The notes under the pieces were generated by a model. That model was given only the letters and a program-made list of their open reading frames with translations. It was not told the DNA's origin and ran no database searches. 64,000 nucleotides of DNA from contig NZ_FXXA01000002.1 in the NCBI RefSeq assembly GCF_900184265.1, forward strand, positions 1,324,918 through 1,388,917. Direction: 5' to 3'. The stretch's first letter is position 1, and each line of letters begins with the position of its first letter. Both the position numbers and the translations under genes were made by a program. Shown here one piece after another: positions 1-14,020 of the stretch. The DNA comes from Eggerthella timonensis (GTDB lineage Bacteria > Actinomycetota > Coriobacteriia > Coriobacteriales > Eggerthellaceae).

Positions 1-4675
<4,675 letters not shown>

Positions 4676-4793
4676 TGCAACATTCTCGGTCCCGCGGCCG
4701 AAAGTCACGAGCGCTGTGCAACCGCCAGGGTGGCGCGGGGGGATCCGCGGCCGCCGAGGCGGGGCCATATGAGGCCCGCGCGGGAACGCCCTG

Positions 4794-4913
4794 CGCGAGC
4801 GCGACCATGGAGGCAGGGATCACCCGGTCCCATTCCGAACCCGGCAGTTAAGCCTGCCATCGCCGAAAGTACTGCGGGGTCAGCCCGTGGGAGGATAGGG
4901 AGTCGCGCTCGCG
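4794..4913 (+). rRNA. rrf: 5S ribosomal RNA
   Basis: The 120-nt gene is closed by a perfect 11-bp terminal helix, GCGAGCGCGAC (4795-4805) with GTCGCGCTCGC (4902-4912). It contains the conserved loop CCCATTCCGAACCCGG near 4828. The 118-nt 23S-5S spacer holds no tRNA. Confidence 0.95.
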
Positions 4914-4933
4914 GAGGGCGTTTCGTTTTCGCC

Positions 4934-4969
4934 GAGAGGCCCGCGTCCCGAGGGGGAGGCGGGCCTCTC
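4934..4969 (+). terminator. rrn operon terminator hairpin
   Basis: A perfect 11-bp stem, GAGAGGCCCGC (4934-4944) with GCGGGCCTCTC (4959-4969), lies 20 nt after 5S. It is followed by only a weak T tract, so termination may be partly Rho-dependent. Confidence 0.7.
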
Positions 4970-5066
4970 CCGCGTTCTGGGGGGGGGCGTGCCCTCCTGT
5001 TTTCCCATGCGCTCGGAGACGTTCGCGACCGAAGCGGCGCGTCCTCTCGTGCTTTCTTGTCTGATA

Positions 5067-5100
5067 TATGTTGACAACATACATGCTGAAGGAGTATAGA
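5067..5100 (+). promoter_or_regulatory. promoter with overlapping palindromic operator (PadR target)
   Basis: A perfect odd palindrome TATGTTGACAACATA (5067-5081) embeds a consensus -35 TTGACA (5071-5076). A -10 TATAGA (5095-5100) follows after 18 bp. A repressor on the palindrome would cover the -35. The downstream PadR-type regulator is the obvious autoregulator. PadR boxes are typically ATGT/ACAT dyads, as seen here. Confidence 0.65.
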
Positions 5101-5128
5101 TGTTATGAGCATATAGAGGCAAGGATGA

Positions 5129-5563
5129 GTGCGAAGGGATGTGAGGCCTATGCCGCGAGGCGAATGCGGCGGCGATGAGGCTGCGCGTCAGCCGTGCTGT
5201 CGACGCCGAGGAGGCGGTGGCGGGGCGCTGGTGGAGCCGGCTGCGCTTGCGGCGCTGCTGTATGCGGGCGGGTACGGATACGACATGCGCAAGACCATCC
5301 TTGATCGAACGGGCGGCGAGGTCGACGTCGATGTGGGCGGTCTGTACCGGTCGCTGCGCCGGCTTGAGGACGAAGGCGCGGTGGTCTCGCGCTGGTGCGA
5401 CGAGGAGGCGGGACCGCGCCGTCGTGAGTACGAGCTGACCCAGCAGGGCGTTGAGTTGGCCGAGCAATGGCTCGATGCGCTGCGGGCGCGCCGCCACCTC
5501 GATGATCTGCTGGTCGATCTGCTCGAAGGCGGCTTGGCCGAGCTGGGGCGGAACGACGCTTAG
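5129..5563 (+). CDS. PadR-family transcriptional regulator
   Basis: The 144-residue protein has a winged-helix body typical of PadR repressors: a GYGYDMRKTI segment (about residues 47-56), a GGLYRSLRRLEDEGAV recognition-helix region (about 68-83), and a wing with RRREYELTQQG (about 96-106). The C-terminal helix is short, as in the small PadR subclass. The first 35 residues are basic, Cys- and Gly-rich and of unknown role. The start is GTG 5129, with AAGG just upstream; ATG 5150 is an alternative. It is followed after 43 nt by the NifX-like gene and preceded by a palindrome-controlled promoter, so autoregulation of a two-gene operon is likely. The ligand is unknown. Confidence 0.85.
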   Translation: MRRDVRPMPRGECGGDEAARQPCCRRRGGGGGALVEPAALAALLYAGGYGYDMRKTILDRTGGEVDVDVGGLYRSLRRLEDEGAVVSRWCDEEAGPRRREYELTQQGVELAEQWLDALRARRHLDDLLVDLLEGGLAELGRNDA

Positions 5564-5606
5564 ACGCGTAGGAGAAAATAGTGGATACGAGCGAAAGAAG
5601 GACGAG

Positions 5607-5987
5607 ATGGGCGAGACGATGAAGCTGGCTGTGCCGACGATGGGCGAGGCGGGCCTTGACTCCCAGCGTGCGGGCCACTTCGGCCATTGCGATTGCTTCA
5701 CGGTGGTGGAGATCGCCGACGGCGAGATCAAGGGCACGAGCACGGTGGCGAACCCGCCGCATGAGGAAGGCGGGTGCCTGCGCCCGGTCGGGCTGCTGGC
5801 CGACGCCGGCGTGGATGCCATCGTGGCAGCGGGCATGGGCATGCGCCCGCTCATGGGCTTCAACCAGGCGGGCATCACGGTGTACTTCGAGAATCAGACG
5901 CCGGTTGTGGGCGATGCGGCGAAGCTGGTCGCGGCTGGCAGCGTGCCGGTCATGAGCACCGACAATGCGTGCAACCACCATCACTGA
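5607..5987 (+). CDS. NifX/NafY-type dinitrogenase iron-molybdenum cofactor-binding-like protein
   Basis: This 126-residue cytoplasmic protein matches the RNaseH-like NifX/NifB-C/MTH1175 fold. It begins with a strand KLAVPT, has a GHFGHCDCFTVVEI segment (about residues 24-37), a GLLADAGVDAIVAAGMGMRPL core (about 61-81), and ends in a His-rich tail (NHHH). The His/Cys-rich segment and tail suggest metal or cluster binding. No nif genes are nearby, so a role in nitrogenase assembly is not implied; outside nif clusters the family has uncertain metal-cofactor or redox roles. ATG 5607 has AGAAGG 5 nt upstream; ATG 5619 would place the site too far. It shares the PadR operon and ends at a strong terminator. 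Confidence 0.85.
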   Translation: MGETMKLAVPTMGEAGLDSQRAGHFGHCDCFTVVEIADGEIKGTSTVANPPHEEGGCLRPVGLLADAGVDAIVAAGMGMRPLMGFNQAGITVYFENQTPVVGDAAKLVAAGSVPVMSTDNACNHHH

Positions 5988-6014
5988 TATCCGCCGTGTT
6001 GCGCAGGTGACCGA

Positions 6015-6049
6015 GCACTCCCGAGGCCAAGGCTTCGGGAGTGTTTTTC
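6015..6049 (+). terminator. intrinsic terminator
   Basis: A stem ACTCCCGAGGCC/GGCTTCGGGAGT (6017-6042) is followed by GTTTTTCTTT. This is a clear Rho-independent terminator for the PadR/NifX-like operon. Confidence 0.9.
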
Positions 6050-6050
6050 T

Positions 6051-6078
6051 TTGTACACCCATAGGGTCATGCTATGCT
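6051..6078 (+). promoter_or_regulatory. promoter of the TPR gene
   Basis: A TTGTAC element (6051-6056) and TATGCT (6073-6078) are spaced by 16 bp. The -10 overlaps an in-frame ATG at 6074, so that ATG cannot be the translation start. Confidence 0.5.
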
Positions 6079-6106
6079 GCAAGAAGACCAACGGAAGGAT
6101 GAAGCG

Positions 6107-8800
6107 GTGCAGCAACTCGATGAAGATGGCAGGTATCGTCTCGGCGCGGCGGAGCTGCTGCTGGGAACGAAGCGCAGCGTGCTGGAGGGCGCCGTGCCCC
6201 CGATTCCCGGTATGGAGAGGGCGTCTGCTGCAACGTACGGCGTGGTGGCCAAGGGGCTGCCGGTTCCCGCGACGGGCGGCGTGTACGTCGTCGAGCTCAT
6301 CGGCAAGAACGAGCTTGGGCTGCTTGCGTACGTCGATCCGTTCGGGCGAGCGTTCTCCGTTCGGGAGCCTTCCACCGTGCCGCCCGCCCGCCTTCCGGAT
6401 CTGTCGTTCGCCAAGCTGCCGGAACAACCGGTGACGGGCGAGGAGCTGGGATGCGTGTACGTGCAGGCGAGCGACGGGACGAAGCGCGAGGTTGCGCAGT
6501 ACCGGTGCGCGCGCGGACGCTACACCCTGTTCGATTCCTGGTATGATTTCGGGCCATATGGTGCAAATCTCTCGTACGACGATGCGATGGCACGCGCCTA
6601 CCTCGCCTTCGTGCATCGGCCCTCGCTCGGCGCGCCTGAAGTGCCCGAGCGCGGTTTGGAGGGCGTGCACGAGCGCCTGCGGGGCGACAAGCCCCTCACG
6701 GCGATGCGATCCATCGTGCAGGATGCCCGCTGTGCCGAAAACGATCCGGTGTGCCGTCCCCCGGCGCTCGTCAGCTGTCTTGCACGCTGGCTGGTCGAGG
6801 CGGGATTGGACGACGTGGCGGGGGTGAAGGACGAAGCGCTGCGCTTGGTGCGCACGATTCGCTATGCGAACACGTATTATCTGGGGATAGAAGACGAAGA
6901 CGCGTCCGTTCCCGTCGAGACGGTGTGGGCGCTCGAGGCGGCGCTCAATCGGTTTCTTCTGGTGGGAGAAGCGTTCGGGGACCGCGCCTCCTTGGCGACC
7001 GACGCGGATTGCGCCCGCTGGGACGCCTATCTGCTGGAAACGGTCGCCACGCAGCATCCCGCCGTCGGCAACCTCGCAGATTCGCCAACGTCTTCCGCGA
7101 GCGCTGGCGAGTGGGATGTGCGCTGCGCGCTGGGCGCGATATTGGAACGCCTGCGCCTTCCGGTTCGGATCGACGCGTCGATCCGTTGCGATGTGGCGGC
7201 GGGAGCTGCGGCGTTCGAGCTGACCGTGCCGAGTGCATCGCTCATGCCGGCATGGGCGTGGCAGGAGGGAAGCGGCTGGACGAAAGCGACGGATGGGGAG
7301 CGGGACGCGCAGGCGCATCGCTATGCGCTGCATCTGGGGCTCGTGCTGGTTGCAGCGGCGTTCGACGCCTCGCCGACGATGCGTCGCGTCGATCTCGTCG
7401 CGCGCCCGCAAACAGGGGCGACGACCTTATCGACGAGCGAGAATGCGGGAGAATTCCCGCAGGAGCCGTCCGGGCGGGCATTCGTGCGAACGTCGTTCAG
7501 CAGGGAGGTGTACGAGGCGCATGGGCGCTTCGAGGATGCGCGTGCGGGCGATCCGATGCCGCCGTACCTGGCGAGCGGCGCCTGTTTCGATGCAGAAGGG
7601 GGCGATGCGTTCGCCTGGCTGAACGAACAAGAATCGTTCGAGCTGCGACGGCGCATGCCAGAGGTTGTGGACGGCGAGTTGACGGGGGCTGCGAAGGTTG
7701 AACTGGGCGCTGAGCGCTGCAAAGATCTGCGCATCACGTTCGATGCCGCGCGGCGGCGCACGGCCGAGGAGCTCGCCGATCGCATCGTGCGCGCCTCGAG
7801 CGCGACGGATGCCATCCGCATCGTGCGAACGGCGCAGGAAGAGGCGACGTCGAAGGACGACGATCGGGCGGTTGCCGCTTGCACGCGGCTCATGGCCGCG
7901 CTCGCCGAGGGCGAGATCGACATGGGCGACCAGAACGCGGTGGTTGGACGTTTTCTCGGGGACGATCGTTGCCTCGTGGCGCTGGGCCGTGCTCGCACGT
8001 TGGCGGCCGGCGATCCGGAAGCTGCAGTGCAGGTGCTCGTCGACGCCGTGAGCGAGGCGACGGCGCTCGACGGGTTCGTGGACGGCGCGACCACGGTGTA
8101 CCGCGCGTTCGATTCGTACGCGTCGCGCGTGCTGTACAACCGCGCGCGGCTCGGCGCGGGTGCTCCGGCGCGCGCATTCGCGGATGCGGGCAAGCGCGTC
8201 GAGCTGGTTCCCGATTCCTACTACCTGTGCCATCTGGAGATCACACAGCTTCTGGAGCACTCGTTCGAGCGTGCCGAGGAGGCGCTGCGGTTCGGGCAGC
8301 GGGCCATCGAGATAGGGCCGGCGACGGCGGCCGGGTAGCGGCAGCTCGGACGCGCGTACATGCTGGTGGGCGACATGGAGAACGCGGCGGCCGTGCTGCA
8401 GGACGGGCTGTTGATCGCCGTGCAGCCGAACGACATCGCCATGGCCTACTATCAGCTGGCGTACGTGCTGTGGAAGGCGGGTCGCCCCGAAGCCGGTGCG
8501 GCATGCTACCTCAAATCGCTCATGACCTCGTCGTCGATGGCGTTGCAGGCCACGGCCGAGCTGCAGGAGCTCGTCGAGGAGACGGGCGTCGCGCTGCCGG
8601 GCAAGGAAGCCGTCGACGAGGCGCTGGTCGAGCATGCGGTGCTCGTGGCGCCGACCGCCGAGGTGCTCGAGGCGCTGGGCTCCGGCGCGGCGGCGGTGGA
8701 TGCGGGCTTGTTTCCCGTCGCTCGCAACCTGCTGGCGCTGCGCCTGCGCTACCGTCCGGACGACGCGCTCGTGAACGTGCTCCGTTCGTTGGGCGAGTAA
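6107..8800 (+). pseudogene. large tetratricopeptide-repeat protein interrupted by in-frame TAG
   Basis: One reading frame runs from GTG 6107 (GGAAGG 8 nt upstream) to 8800 but is cut by TAG at 8336-8338. The 743-residue upstream part and the 153 codons after the stop (8339-8797) are in the same frame and read as one protein. The region around the stop, about residues 700-830, has TPR-like helical pairs: FERAEEALRFGQRAIE before it, RQLGRAYMLVGDMENAA and AYYQLAYVLWKAGRPEAGA after it. The stop sits where a TPR often has Trp, so a single TGG to TAG change would explain it. No signal peptide or known catalytic motif is seen. The N-terminal 650 residues are not recognised. A sequencing error or a suppressed stop are the alternatives. 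Confidence 0.75.
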
Positions 8801-8866
8801 TGGCGGCCGTGCGCGAGTTTGCGCTACAATAGACCGATTCAGAACGCGCGAGACGAAGGATACGCC

Positions 8867-10237
8867 ATGGCTTTGCAAGCTCCCGAAGGAACGAAAGACC
8901 TCCTGCCCGACGAGGCGAAATTCTGGGCGCACTTCAAGGCGACGGCGGCCGATCTGTTCGGCCGGTACGGGTACGTGACCATCGAGACGCCCATCTTCGA
9001 GCAGACGGAGCTGTTCGTGCGTGGTATCGGCGAGGCTACCGACGTCGTGTCGAAGGAGATGTTCACGGCCATCTCGGGCGAGAACCTCAACAAGCTTCTG
9101 AGCGGCGGAACCGTCAAGGGGAAGAGCCGCCTGTCGTTGCGTCCCGAGGGAACGGCCGGCGTGGTGCGCGCGGTGGCGCAGCATGACCTCGTGCCGCAGG
9201 GTGCGGCTCCGGCGAAGCTCATGTACGCCGGCCCGATGTTTCGCGCCGAGCGTCCCCAGAAGGGCCGCCAGCGCCAGTTCAACCAGGTGGGCATCGAGTG
9301 CTTGGGCGCCGAGGATCCCAGCGTCGATGCCGAGGGCATCATCATGCTCATGCGTTTCTTCGCAGCTATCGGCATTCCCGTGGAGTCCACGCGCCTGCTG
9401 GTGAATTCGATGGGATGCGAGCAATGCCGCCCCGCTTACCGCGATGCGGTGAAGGCGTACATGGATGCGCACGCCGACGAGCTGTGCGACGAGTGCAAAC
9501 GCCGCGCTGAGATCAACCCGTTGCGCGCGTTCGACTGCAAGAACCCCGGATGCGCTGCGGTGATGGCCGATGCACCGAAGATCACCGATCATCTGTGCGA
9601 CGATTGCCGTGAGCACTACGAGACGGTGAGGGCGTACCTTGCGAGCGCCGGCCTGTCGTACGAGGAGGATCCCAAGCTCGTGCGCGGCCTGGACTATTAC
9701 ACGCGCACGGTGTTCGAGGTGCAGGTGACCGAGGGCATGGGCAGCCAGAACGCCATCGGCGGAGGCGGTCGCTACGACAAGCTGGTCGAGGAGGTGGGCG
9801 GCCGCCCCACGCCGGGCTTCGGCTTCGCGCTGGGCTACGAGCGCTGCGCGCTGGCGCTGCAGGCGGCGGGCTACGAGTTCCCGACGGCGCAGCGTTGCGA
9901 CTTCTTCGTGGCGTGCGTCGACGACTCGGTGCGCGGCGAGGCCTTCTCGCTCGTGCAGGCGTCTCGCGATGCGGGCCTGATCTGCGAGATGGATCATCAG
10001 CACCGCAGCTTGAAGAGCCAGTTCAAGCTGGCCGACAAGCTGGGGGTCTCTATGGTGGCGGTGCTGGGCCCCGACGAGCTGGCCGCCGGTCAGGTGAAGG
10101 TGCGCAACATGAGGACGCACGAGGAGCGCACGGCCGACATCGCCGCGCTCAAGACGCTGCTCGCGCGTTTCAGCGGCGAGGCGTTCGGCGGCGCGCGTTC
10201 GTTCGAGGATGCGCTGGGGGCGTTGGACGCCGAATGA
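8867..10237 (+). CDS. hisS: histidine-tRNA ligase
   Basis: The 456-residue class II synthetase charges tRNA-His in the cytoplasm. Visible landmarks are the N-terminal APEGTKDLLPDE, motif 2 FRAERPQKGRQRQFNQVG (about residues 125-142), the HisRS-specific GLDYYTRTVFE (about 280-290), motif 3 GFGFALGYERC, and a C-terminal anticodon-binding domain. Four CxxC pairs between about 185 and 250 form an insertion typical of many bacterial HisRS. ATG 8867 is preceded by CGAAGGA. A TACAAT -10 element lies at 8825-8830. hisS and aspS are usually neighbours; here about 8.3 kb of accessory DNA separates them. Confidence 0.97.
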   Translation: MALQAPEGTKDLLPDEAKFWAHFKATAADLFGRYGYVTIETPIFEQTELFVRGIGEATDVVSKEMFTAISGENLNKLLSGGTVKGKSRLSLRPEGTAGVVRAVAQHDLVPQGAAPAKLMYAGPMFRAERPQKGRQRQFNQVGIECLGAEDPSVDAEGIIMLMRFFAAIGIPVESTRLLVNSMGCEQCRPAYRDAVKAYMDAHADELCDECKRRAEINPLRAFDCKNPGCAAVMADAPKITDHLCDDCREHYETVRAYLASAGLSYEEDPKLVRGLDYYTRTVFEVQVTEGMGSQNAIGGGGRYDKLVEEVGGRPTPGFGFALGYERCALALQAAGYEFPTAQRCDFFVACVDDSVRGEAFSLVQASRDAGLICEMDHQHRSLKSQFKLADKLGVSMVAVLGPDELAAGQVKVRNMRTHEERTADIAALKTLLARFSGEAFGGARSFEDALGALDAE

Positions 10238-10268
10238 GGGCATCGAGAAAGCGGGCTCGTCGACGGTG

Positions 10269-10403
10269 ATGCCCGGCAACTACGTCGCGGTGTTCAAGGG
10301 GCTGCCCCAACCGTTCGATGGCTGGGGCTCGATCCCGCAGGATGAGCGTGACGCGATGGCGGCGCAGATGGCGGACTACGCAAGCTGGGTTGCCGTGAAG
10401 TAG
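10269..10403 (+). other. short ORF or gene fragment downstream of hisS
   Basis: After the hisS stop, a different frame stays open for about 55 codons and gives a plausible protein-like segment (starting MPGNYVAVFKGL, ending ASWVAVK). The open frame also extends upstream into the end of hisS without a start. There is no good ribosome site. It looks like the 3' remnant of a lost gene rather than a functional small protein. I do not recognise the family. Confidence 0.3.
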
Positions 10404-10413
10404 GAGAGGACGG

Positions 10414-10448
10414 ATGTCCCACATGGGGACGGTTCCCATGTGGGACAT
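10414..10448. repeat. REP-like perfect palindrome
   Basis: A 35-bp hairpin begins ATGTCCCACATGGGGA, has a short loop and closes with the exact complement ending TGTGGGACAT. It lies between the hisS end and a convergent flavoprotein gene. The GTCCC...GGGAC architecture is like REP elements mobilised by RAYT transposases. A related palindrome lies at 14021-14065. It could also stop transcription in both directions. Confidence 0.7.
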
Positions 10449-10510
10449 GCGCTTGGGGCGAGGCGACGAAGGCGGCCGAGGGGCCGCCTTCGTCGTGGAG
10501 GGGGGAGGGT

Positions 10511-12277
10511 CTACCAGGTTCCGGCGCTCAGGTTCTTGCCGAGCAGGTAGCCGAAGGTGGCGCAGGCGCCGCCCAGGTTGATGCCGGGCACCTTGTAGTC
10601 GTACACGTCGCCGTACATGTCGCCTACGACCGTGCCCACGCCGTACAGGCCGGGGATGGGGTCGTTTTGGCTGTCGCACACGTGCATCTGGATGTCGGTG
10701 TTGAGGCCGCCCGTGATGCACAGCGTGTAGGGTTCGTTCTTGATGCCGTAAAACGGCGGCTGCTTCACCGGCAGCAGGAAGCGCTTGTCCTTGTGGAACT
10801 CGTCGTCGAGGCCCGTCTCGCAGTACGAGTTGTACCGCTCCACCTGAGCGAGGAACTCCTCGCGGGGAAGGCCCAGCCCGTCGGCCAGCTCCTCGAGGGT
10901 GTCGGCCTTGACGGCGTTCTCGGCCATGGTGGCGTCGAATCCGGCGTATTCGTCGGTGGTGGTCCAATCGGTGTTCGGATCGAACAGCGCGGCGATGGCG
11001 TCGTAGACCTCTTGCGTGTCGCGCGCCTCGCCGCCCACGCGGTCGCTCTGCCAGGGGGCAGAGTCGCGCACCCAGTTCTCGTCCCAGATGAGGAACGCGC
11101 ATCCGTCGGGCTGCACGCGCTGCGGGTAGGGCATGTAGCCGTACGTGCAGTTCTCGTTGGAGTAGCGCACGCCCTTCTTGTTCACGAGCAGGCCGGGGAA
11201 CGTGGTGAGCGCACCTTCCGCCCACCAGCGGCACGGAAGCACCTCGTCGCCCATCGTGGCCAGCATGGGGGCGTTCGGCGTGTACTTCTGCCAGGATGCG
11301 CCGATCCACAGCGCCAGCTTGAGGCCGCTGCCGTCGTAGACGCCGCCGTAGCCGAACGGCAGCGCCATGGGACAGTACTTCGCCACCATGTCTTTATCCT
11401 GCGAGAAATCGCCCGTGGCCAGCACGACGCCCTTCGACGCCTTGTAGCGCGTGTACTCGTTGTTGTGCTTCGCGACGCAGCCGGTGACGCGGCCCGTGTT
11501 GTCGCCTTCGCGGTCGAGCTGTACGGCGGTGGTACTGTAGAAGATCTGGCCGCCGCCCTTCTGGATCTCCTCGGCCAGGGCCTCGACGACGATCTGCTGC
11601 GACGCGCCGGCGGCCTGGGCGCCCTCGGCGACGAAGGAGTGCGACACGTTGAGCGTTTTGAGCGGGCCGCCGTCCCACCAGTCGGTGCCGCCGTCACGCT
11701 GGTTGTTCTCGATGACGGTGGAGATGCCGTAGGGCTCCATCTTGTCCATGAGCCAGTTCATCGCGTTGCCCGACTCGTCGTAGACGAGCCACCACTTCTC
11801 CTGGTCGAGGCGGAAGCTGTTCGACGCGAATATCTCCTGGAAGATGGGCTCGATTTGCTCGCGGGTGAAGTCGAGGCCCAACTCGTGGGTCAGGCGCGTG
11901 TTGAAGGCCGCGTTGGAGCCGCCGCGCGACACGGGGCCGTCGCTCGAGGCGATGAGCACGACGTCGGCGCCTTCCTCGACGGCGGACGCGGCGGTGACGA
12001 GACCGCCCACGCCGGCGCCGATGACGAGGATCTCGCACTCCACGGTGTTCGCGATCTTGCTCTCGTCCACGGGCTCGGGCGGGATCTCGAAGTTCCACTT
12101 CGCGTTCGTGAACTTCTCGGCATCGAGGACGAGGTCGCCCGACGAGGCGGCGACGCTCCCTTTATCCTGCGGCGCGCATCCGGCCAAGCCGAGCGTTCCC
12201 GCCGCCGCTGCAGCCGCCCCGGCCACGGCGGTGCCCTTCAGGAAGCTTCGACGATCCATCGATCTTGCTGTTCCCAT
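10511..12277 (-). CDS. Tat-exported FAD-dependent reductase, fumarate/urocanate reductase-like (module A)
   Basis: The 588-residue flavoprotein starts with a twin-arginine signal (DRRSFLKG, residues 8-15) ending in a lipobox-like LAGC, so it is probably anchored outside the membrane. A Rossmann FAD motif VIGAGVGGL lies near residue 80. The C-terminal FAD-binding segment GLYGVGTVVGDMYG and PGINLGGACATFGYLLG closes the fumarate reductase flavoprotein fold. Such proteins reduce C=C-containing acceptors with electrons from quinol or cytochromes. The substrate cannot be deduced. No cytochrome gene is adjacent, so the electron donor must be encoded elsewhere. ATG 12277 has GGAGGG upstream. It is divergent from the LuxR gene at 12466, its probable regulator. 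Confidence 0.88.
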   Translation of the reverse strand: MGTARSMDRRSFLKGTAVAGAAAAAAGTLGLAGCAPQDKGSVAASSGDLVLDAEKFTNAKWNFEIPPEPVDESKIANTVECEILVIGAGVGGLVTAASAVEEGADVVLIASSDGPVSRGGSNAAFNTRLTHELGLDFTREQIEPIFQEIFASNSFRLDQEKWWLVYDESGNAMNWLMDKMEPYGISTVIENNQRDGGTDWWDGGPLKTLNVSHSFVAEGAQAAGASQQIVVEALAEEIQKGGGQIFYSTTAVQLDREGDNTGRVTGCVAKHNNEYTRYKASKGVVLATGDFSQDKDMVAKYCPMALPFGYGGVYDGSGLKLALWIGASWQKYTPNAPMLATMGDEVLPCRWWAEGALTTFPGLLVNKKGVRYSNENCTYGYMPYPQRVQPDGCAFLIWDENWVRDSAPWQSDRVGGEARDTQEVYDAIAALFDPNTDWTTTDEYAGFDATMAENAVKADTLEELADGLGLPREEFLAQVERYNSYCETGLDDEFHKDKRFLLPVKQPPFYGIKNEPYTLCITGGLNTDIQMHVCDSQNDPIPGLYGVGTVVGDMYGDVYDYKVPGINLGGACATFGYLLGKNLSAGTW

Positions 12278-12465
12278 GATTCCCTCCTCGTATCGGTGAT
12301 TCGATGGGAGCAGCGTACGTGCTGGGGCGTCGGCGCGCGTCACTCAAAACGTGGCATTGGCGCCGCGAGCGCTGGAGAGCCGCGGTATCACTCGAAATGC
12401 GTTATTTCACGTCCGCCTCATCCTCTATACTGGCACCACGGGATCGCGCCCATGGAAGGGGAGTC

Positions 12466-13962
12466 ATGGATAAAGGGATTGCCGCTGACGAGGGGAGCTC
12501 CGTGCTCTTCGCACGCCCGACGATACTCGACGTGGGCATCGGGGTGCTGTACTTCTTCACGTCGCACATGGTCATACGAGCCCTGTATTTCATCGGGGTC
12601 GATCGCACCGCCGACGAGCTGTCGACGTTCTTTCTCGTGGTCATCGCATCGACCGTCCTGGCGCACTTGCTGGCCCGGCCGCTGCTGAAGGTGCGGCGAT
12701 TCACGGAGTCGGCGCTAGGGGTTCCGGCGGTCAGCGTGGTGGCGGCGCTGGGGGCGACGCTCGCGCTCGTGTCGATGCTGCCCGTGGTGGGCGTGTCGTT
12801 GTTCTACGTCGCAGGAGCGCTGCTGGGGCTGGCATGTGGGTGGATCATCGTCATCTGGACGTCCACTATCCACGTATCGCGGCTCGAGAGCGCGTCGTTC
12901 TTCCTCGACCCCGCGCTGGCGGTGGCCGTCGTGTGCTACTTCCTCTTCCGCCTCGTCAGCTCGTTTTCCGAGACCATCACGCAAGGGTTCTTGCTGGCGC
13001 TGCCCCTCGTGACCATTGCGTGCATCATTCGCGCAAGCCAACCGGTCGAGGGCGAGACCACGGGGTTGGGCGAGGGCGCGCGTGCGTTGCAGGTGCTCGT
13101 GGTGGTGGCCGCCGCGTTCGCCATCGGGTGCGCCGCGTGCGTGTACCTGTCGGGCCGCGAAAACGATGTGCTGTCATCGGGACTCAACTACATGGTGCTG
13201 TTCGAGGTGCTCGCGGTGATCCTCATGGTGTTCTGCTGCTGGCTGATGGGGCGGTTCGCGCAGCATCGTGCCACGCTGTCGCCGCGAGGCGCCGCGGTGC
13301 TCACGTTCTGCGTATGCGTGCTGCCCCTGTTTGCCATCGGGTTGGTGATGGGAAGTGCCGCCATCCCCGCGAACGCGCCGGACGCGCTGTGGGAGAGCAA
13401 CATGTGGGTGCTGCTCATCGCCATCTTCGCCTACGACATCCGCGAATCGGTGTACGCCATCCGCGGGCTGGCGGTGGGGCTCATGTTCGAGGCGATGTGC
13501 ATCGGCCAGCTGATCGCGCGCGTGTCGACGCTGGGTCTTTCTCCGTATGCGTTAGCGGCGGCGGGCGGGCTGACGGCGCTGTACTTCTTTGCCGTGGGTC
13601 GGCAGCTTGCCCGCTCGATGCCGAAGCGGAAGCCGAAGCGCGCCGAGGAGGCGAAAGACGAGGAGCCGAAGCGGAAGCTCGCTTTTACGGGCGGGGATGG
13701 CAGCGGGGCCGAGGGCGAGGAGCTGCCCTCGGAGCTGCTGGCGTACTGCCAGAAGCTGGCTCTGGAGAACGGGCTGACGCCGCGGGAGGTGGAGATCTTG
13801 GGGCTCATCGCGATGGGGCGCAGCGCGAAGTACATAGCCGAGGAGCTGCTGATCTCGCATAACACGACGCGCACCCACATCAAGCACGTGTACGAGAAGC
13901 TCAACATCCACTCCAAGCAGGAGCTGCTCGACCTCGTGCTGTTCGGCTCGGGCATGATGTGA
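12466..13962 (+). CDS. membrane-anchored LuxR-family regulator (module A)
   Basis: The 498-residue protein has about ten to twelve hydrophobic segments in its first 390 residues, then a charged linker (about 385-420) and a C-terminal LuxR/FixJ-type helix-turn-helix: LTPREVEILGLIAMGRSAKYIAEEL, then HNTTRTHIKHVYEKLNIHSKQELLDL. This polytopic-sensor plus LuxR layout recurs in Eggerthellaceae beside respiratory flavoproteins. Sensing by the membrane domain is inferred, since no ligand site is visible. ATG 12466 follows GGAAGGGGAG. A -10 TATACT lies at 12426-12431. The divergent flavoprotein at 12277 is the likely target. Confidence 0.88.
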   Translation: MDKGIAADEGSSVLFARPTILDVGIGVLYFFTSHMVIRALYFIGVDRTADELSTFFLVVIASTVLAHLLARPLLKVRRFTESALGVPAVSVVAALGATLALVSMLPVVGVSLFYVAGALLGLACGWIIVIWTSTIHVSRLESASFFLDPALAVAVVCYFLFRLVSSFSETITQGFLLALPLVTIACIIRASQPVEGETTGLGEGARALQVLVVVAAAFAIGCAACVYLSGRENDVLSSGLNYMVLFEVLAVILMVFCCWLMGRFAQHRATLSPRGAAVLTFCVCVLPLFAIGLVMGSAAIPANAPDALWESNMWVLLIAIFAYDIRESVYAIRGLAVGLMFEAMCIGQLIARVSTLGLSPYALAAAGGLTALYFFAVGRQLARSMPKRKPKRAEEAKDEEPKRKLAFTGGDGSGAEGEELPSELLAYCQKLALENGLTPREVEILGLIAMGRSAKYIAEELLISHNTTRTHIKHVYEKLNIHSKQELLDLVLFGSGMM

Positions 13963-14020
13963 GACGCGCCCGCGCCGCCGGGGAGGGGTGCGGCGACGCG
14001 GACGCGGGGATATTGCCCGA

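Noticed and set aside
7427-10279. A 950-codon minus-strand frame across the TPR gene and hisS
   Set aside because: It is opposite two clearly coding regions, one of them hisS. The composition is Arg/His/Leu-rich noise without a start context.
10667-12688. A 673-codon plus-strand open frame opposite the module A flavoprotein
   Set aside because: High third-position GC keeps the complementary frame open. Its translation is low-complexity and resembles no family.
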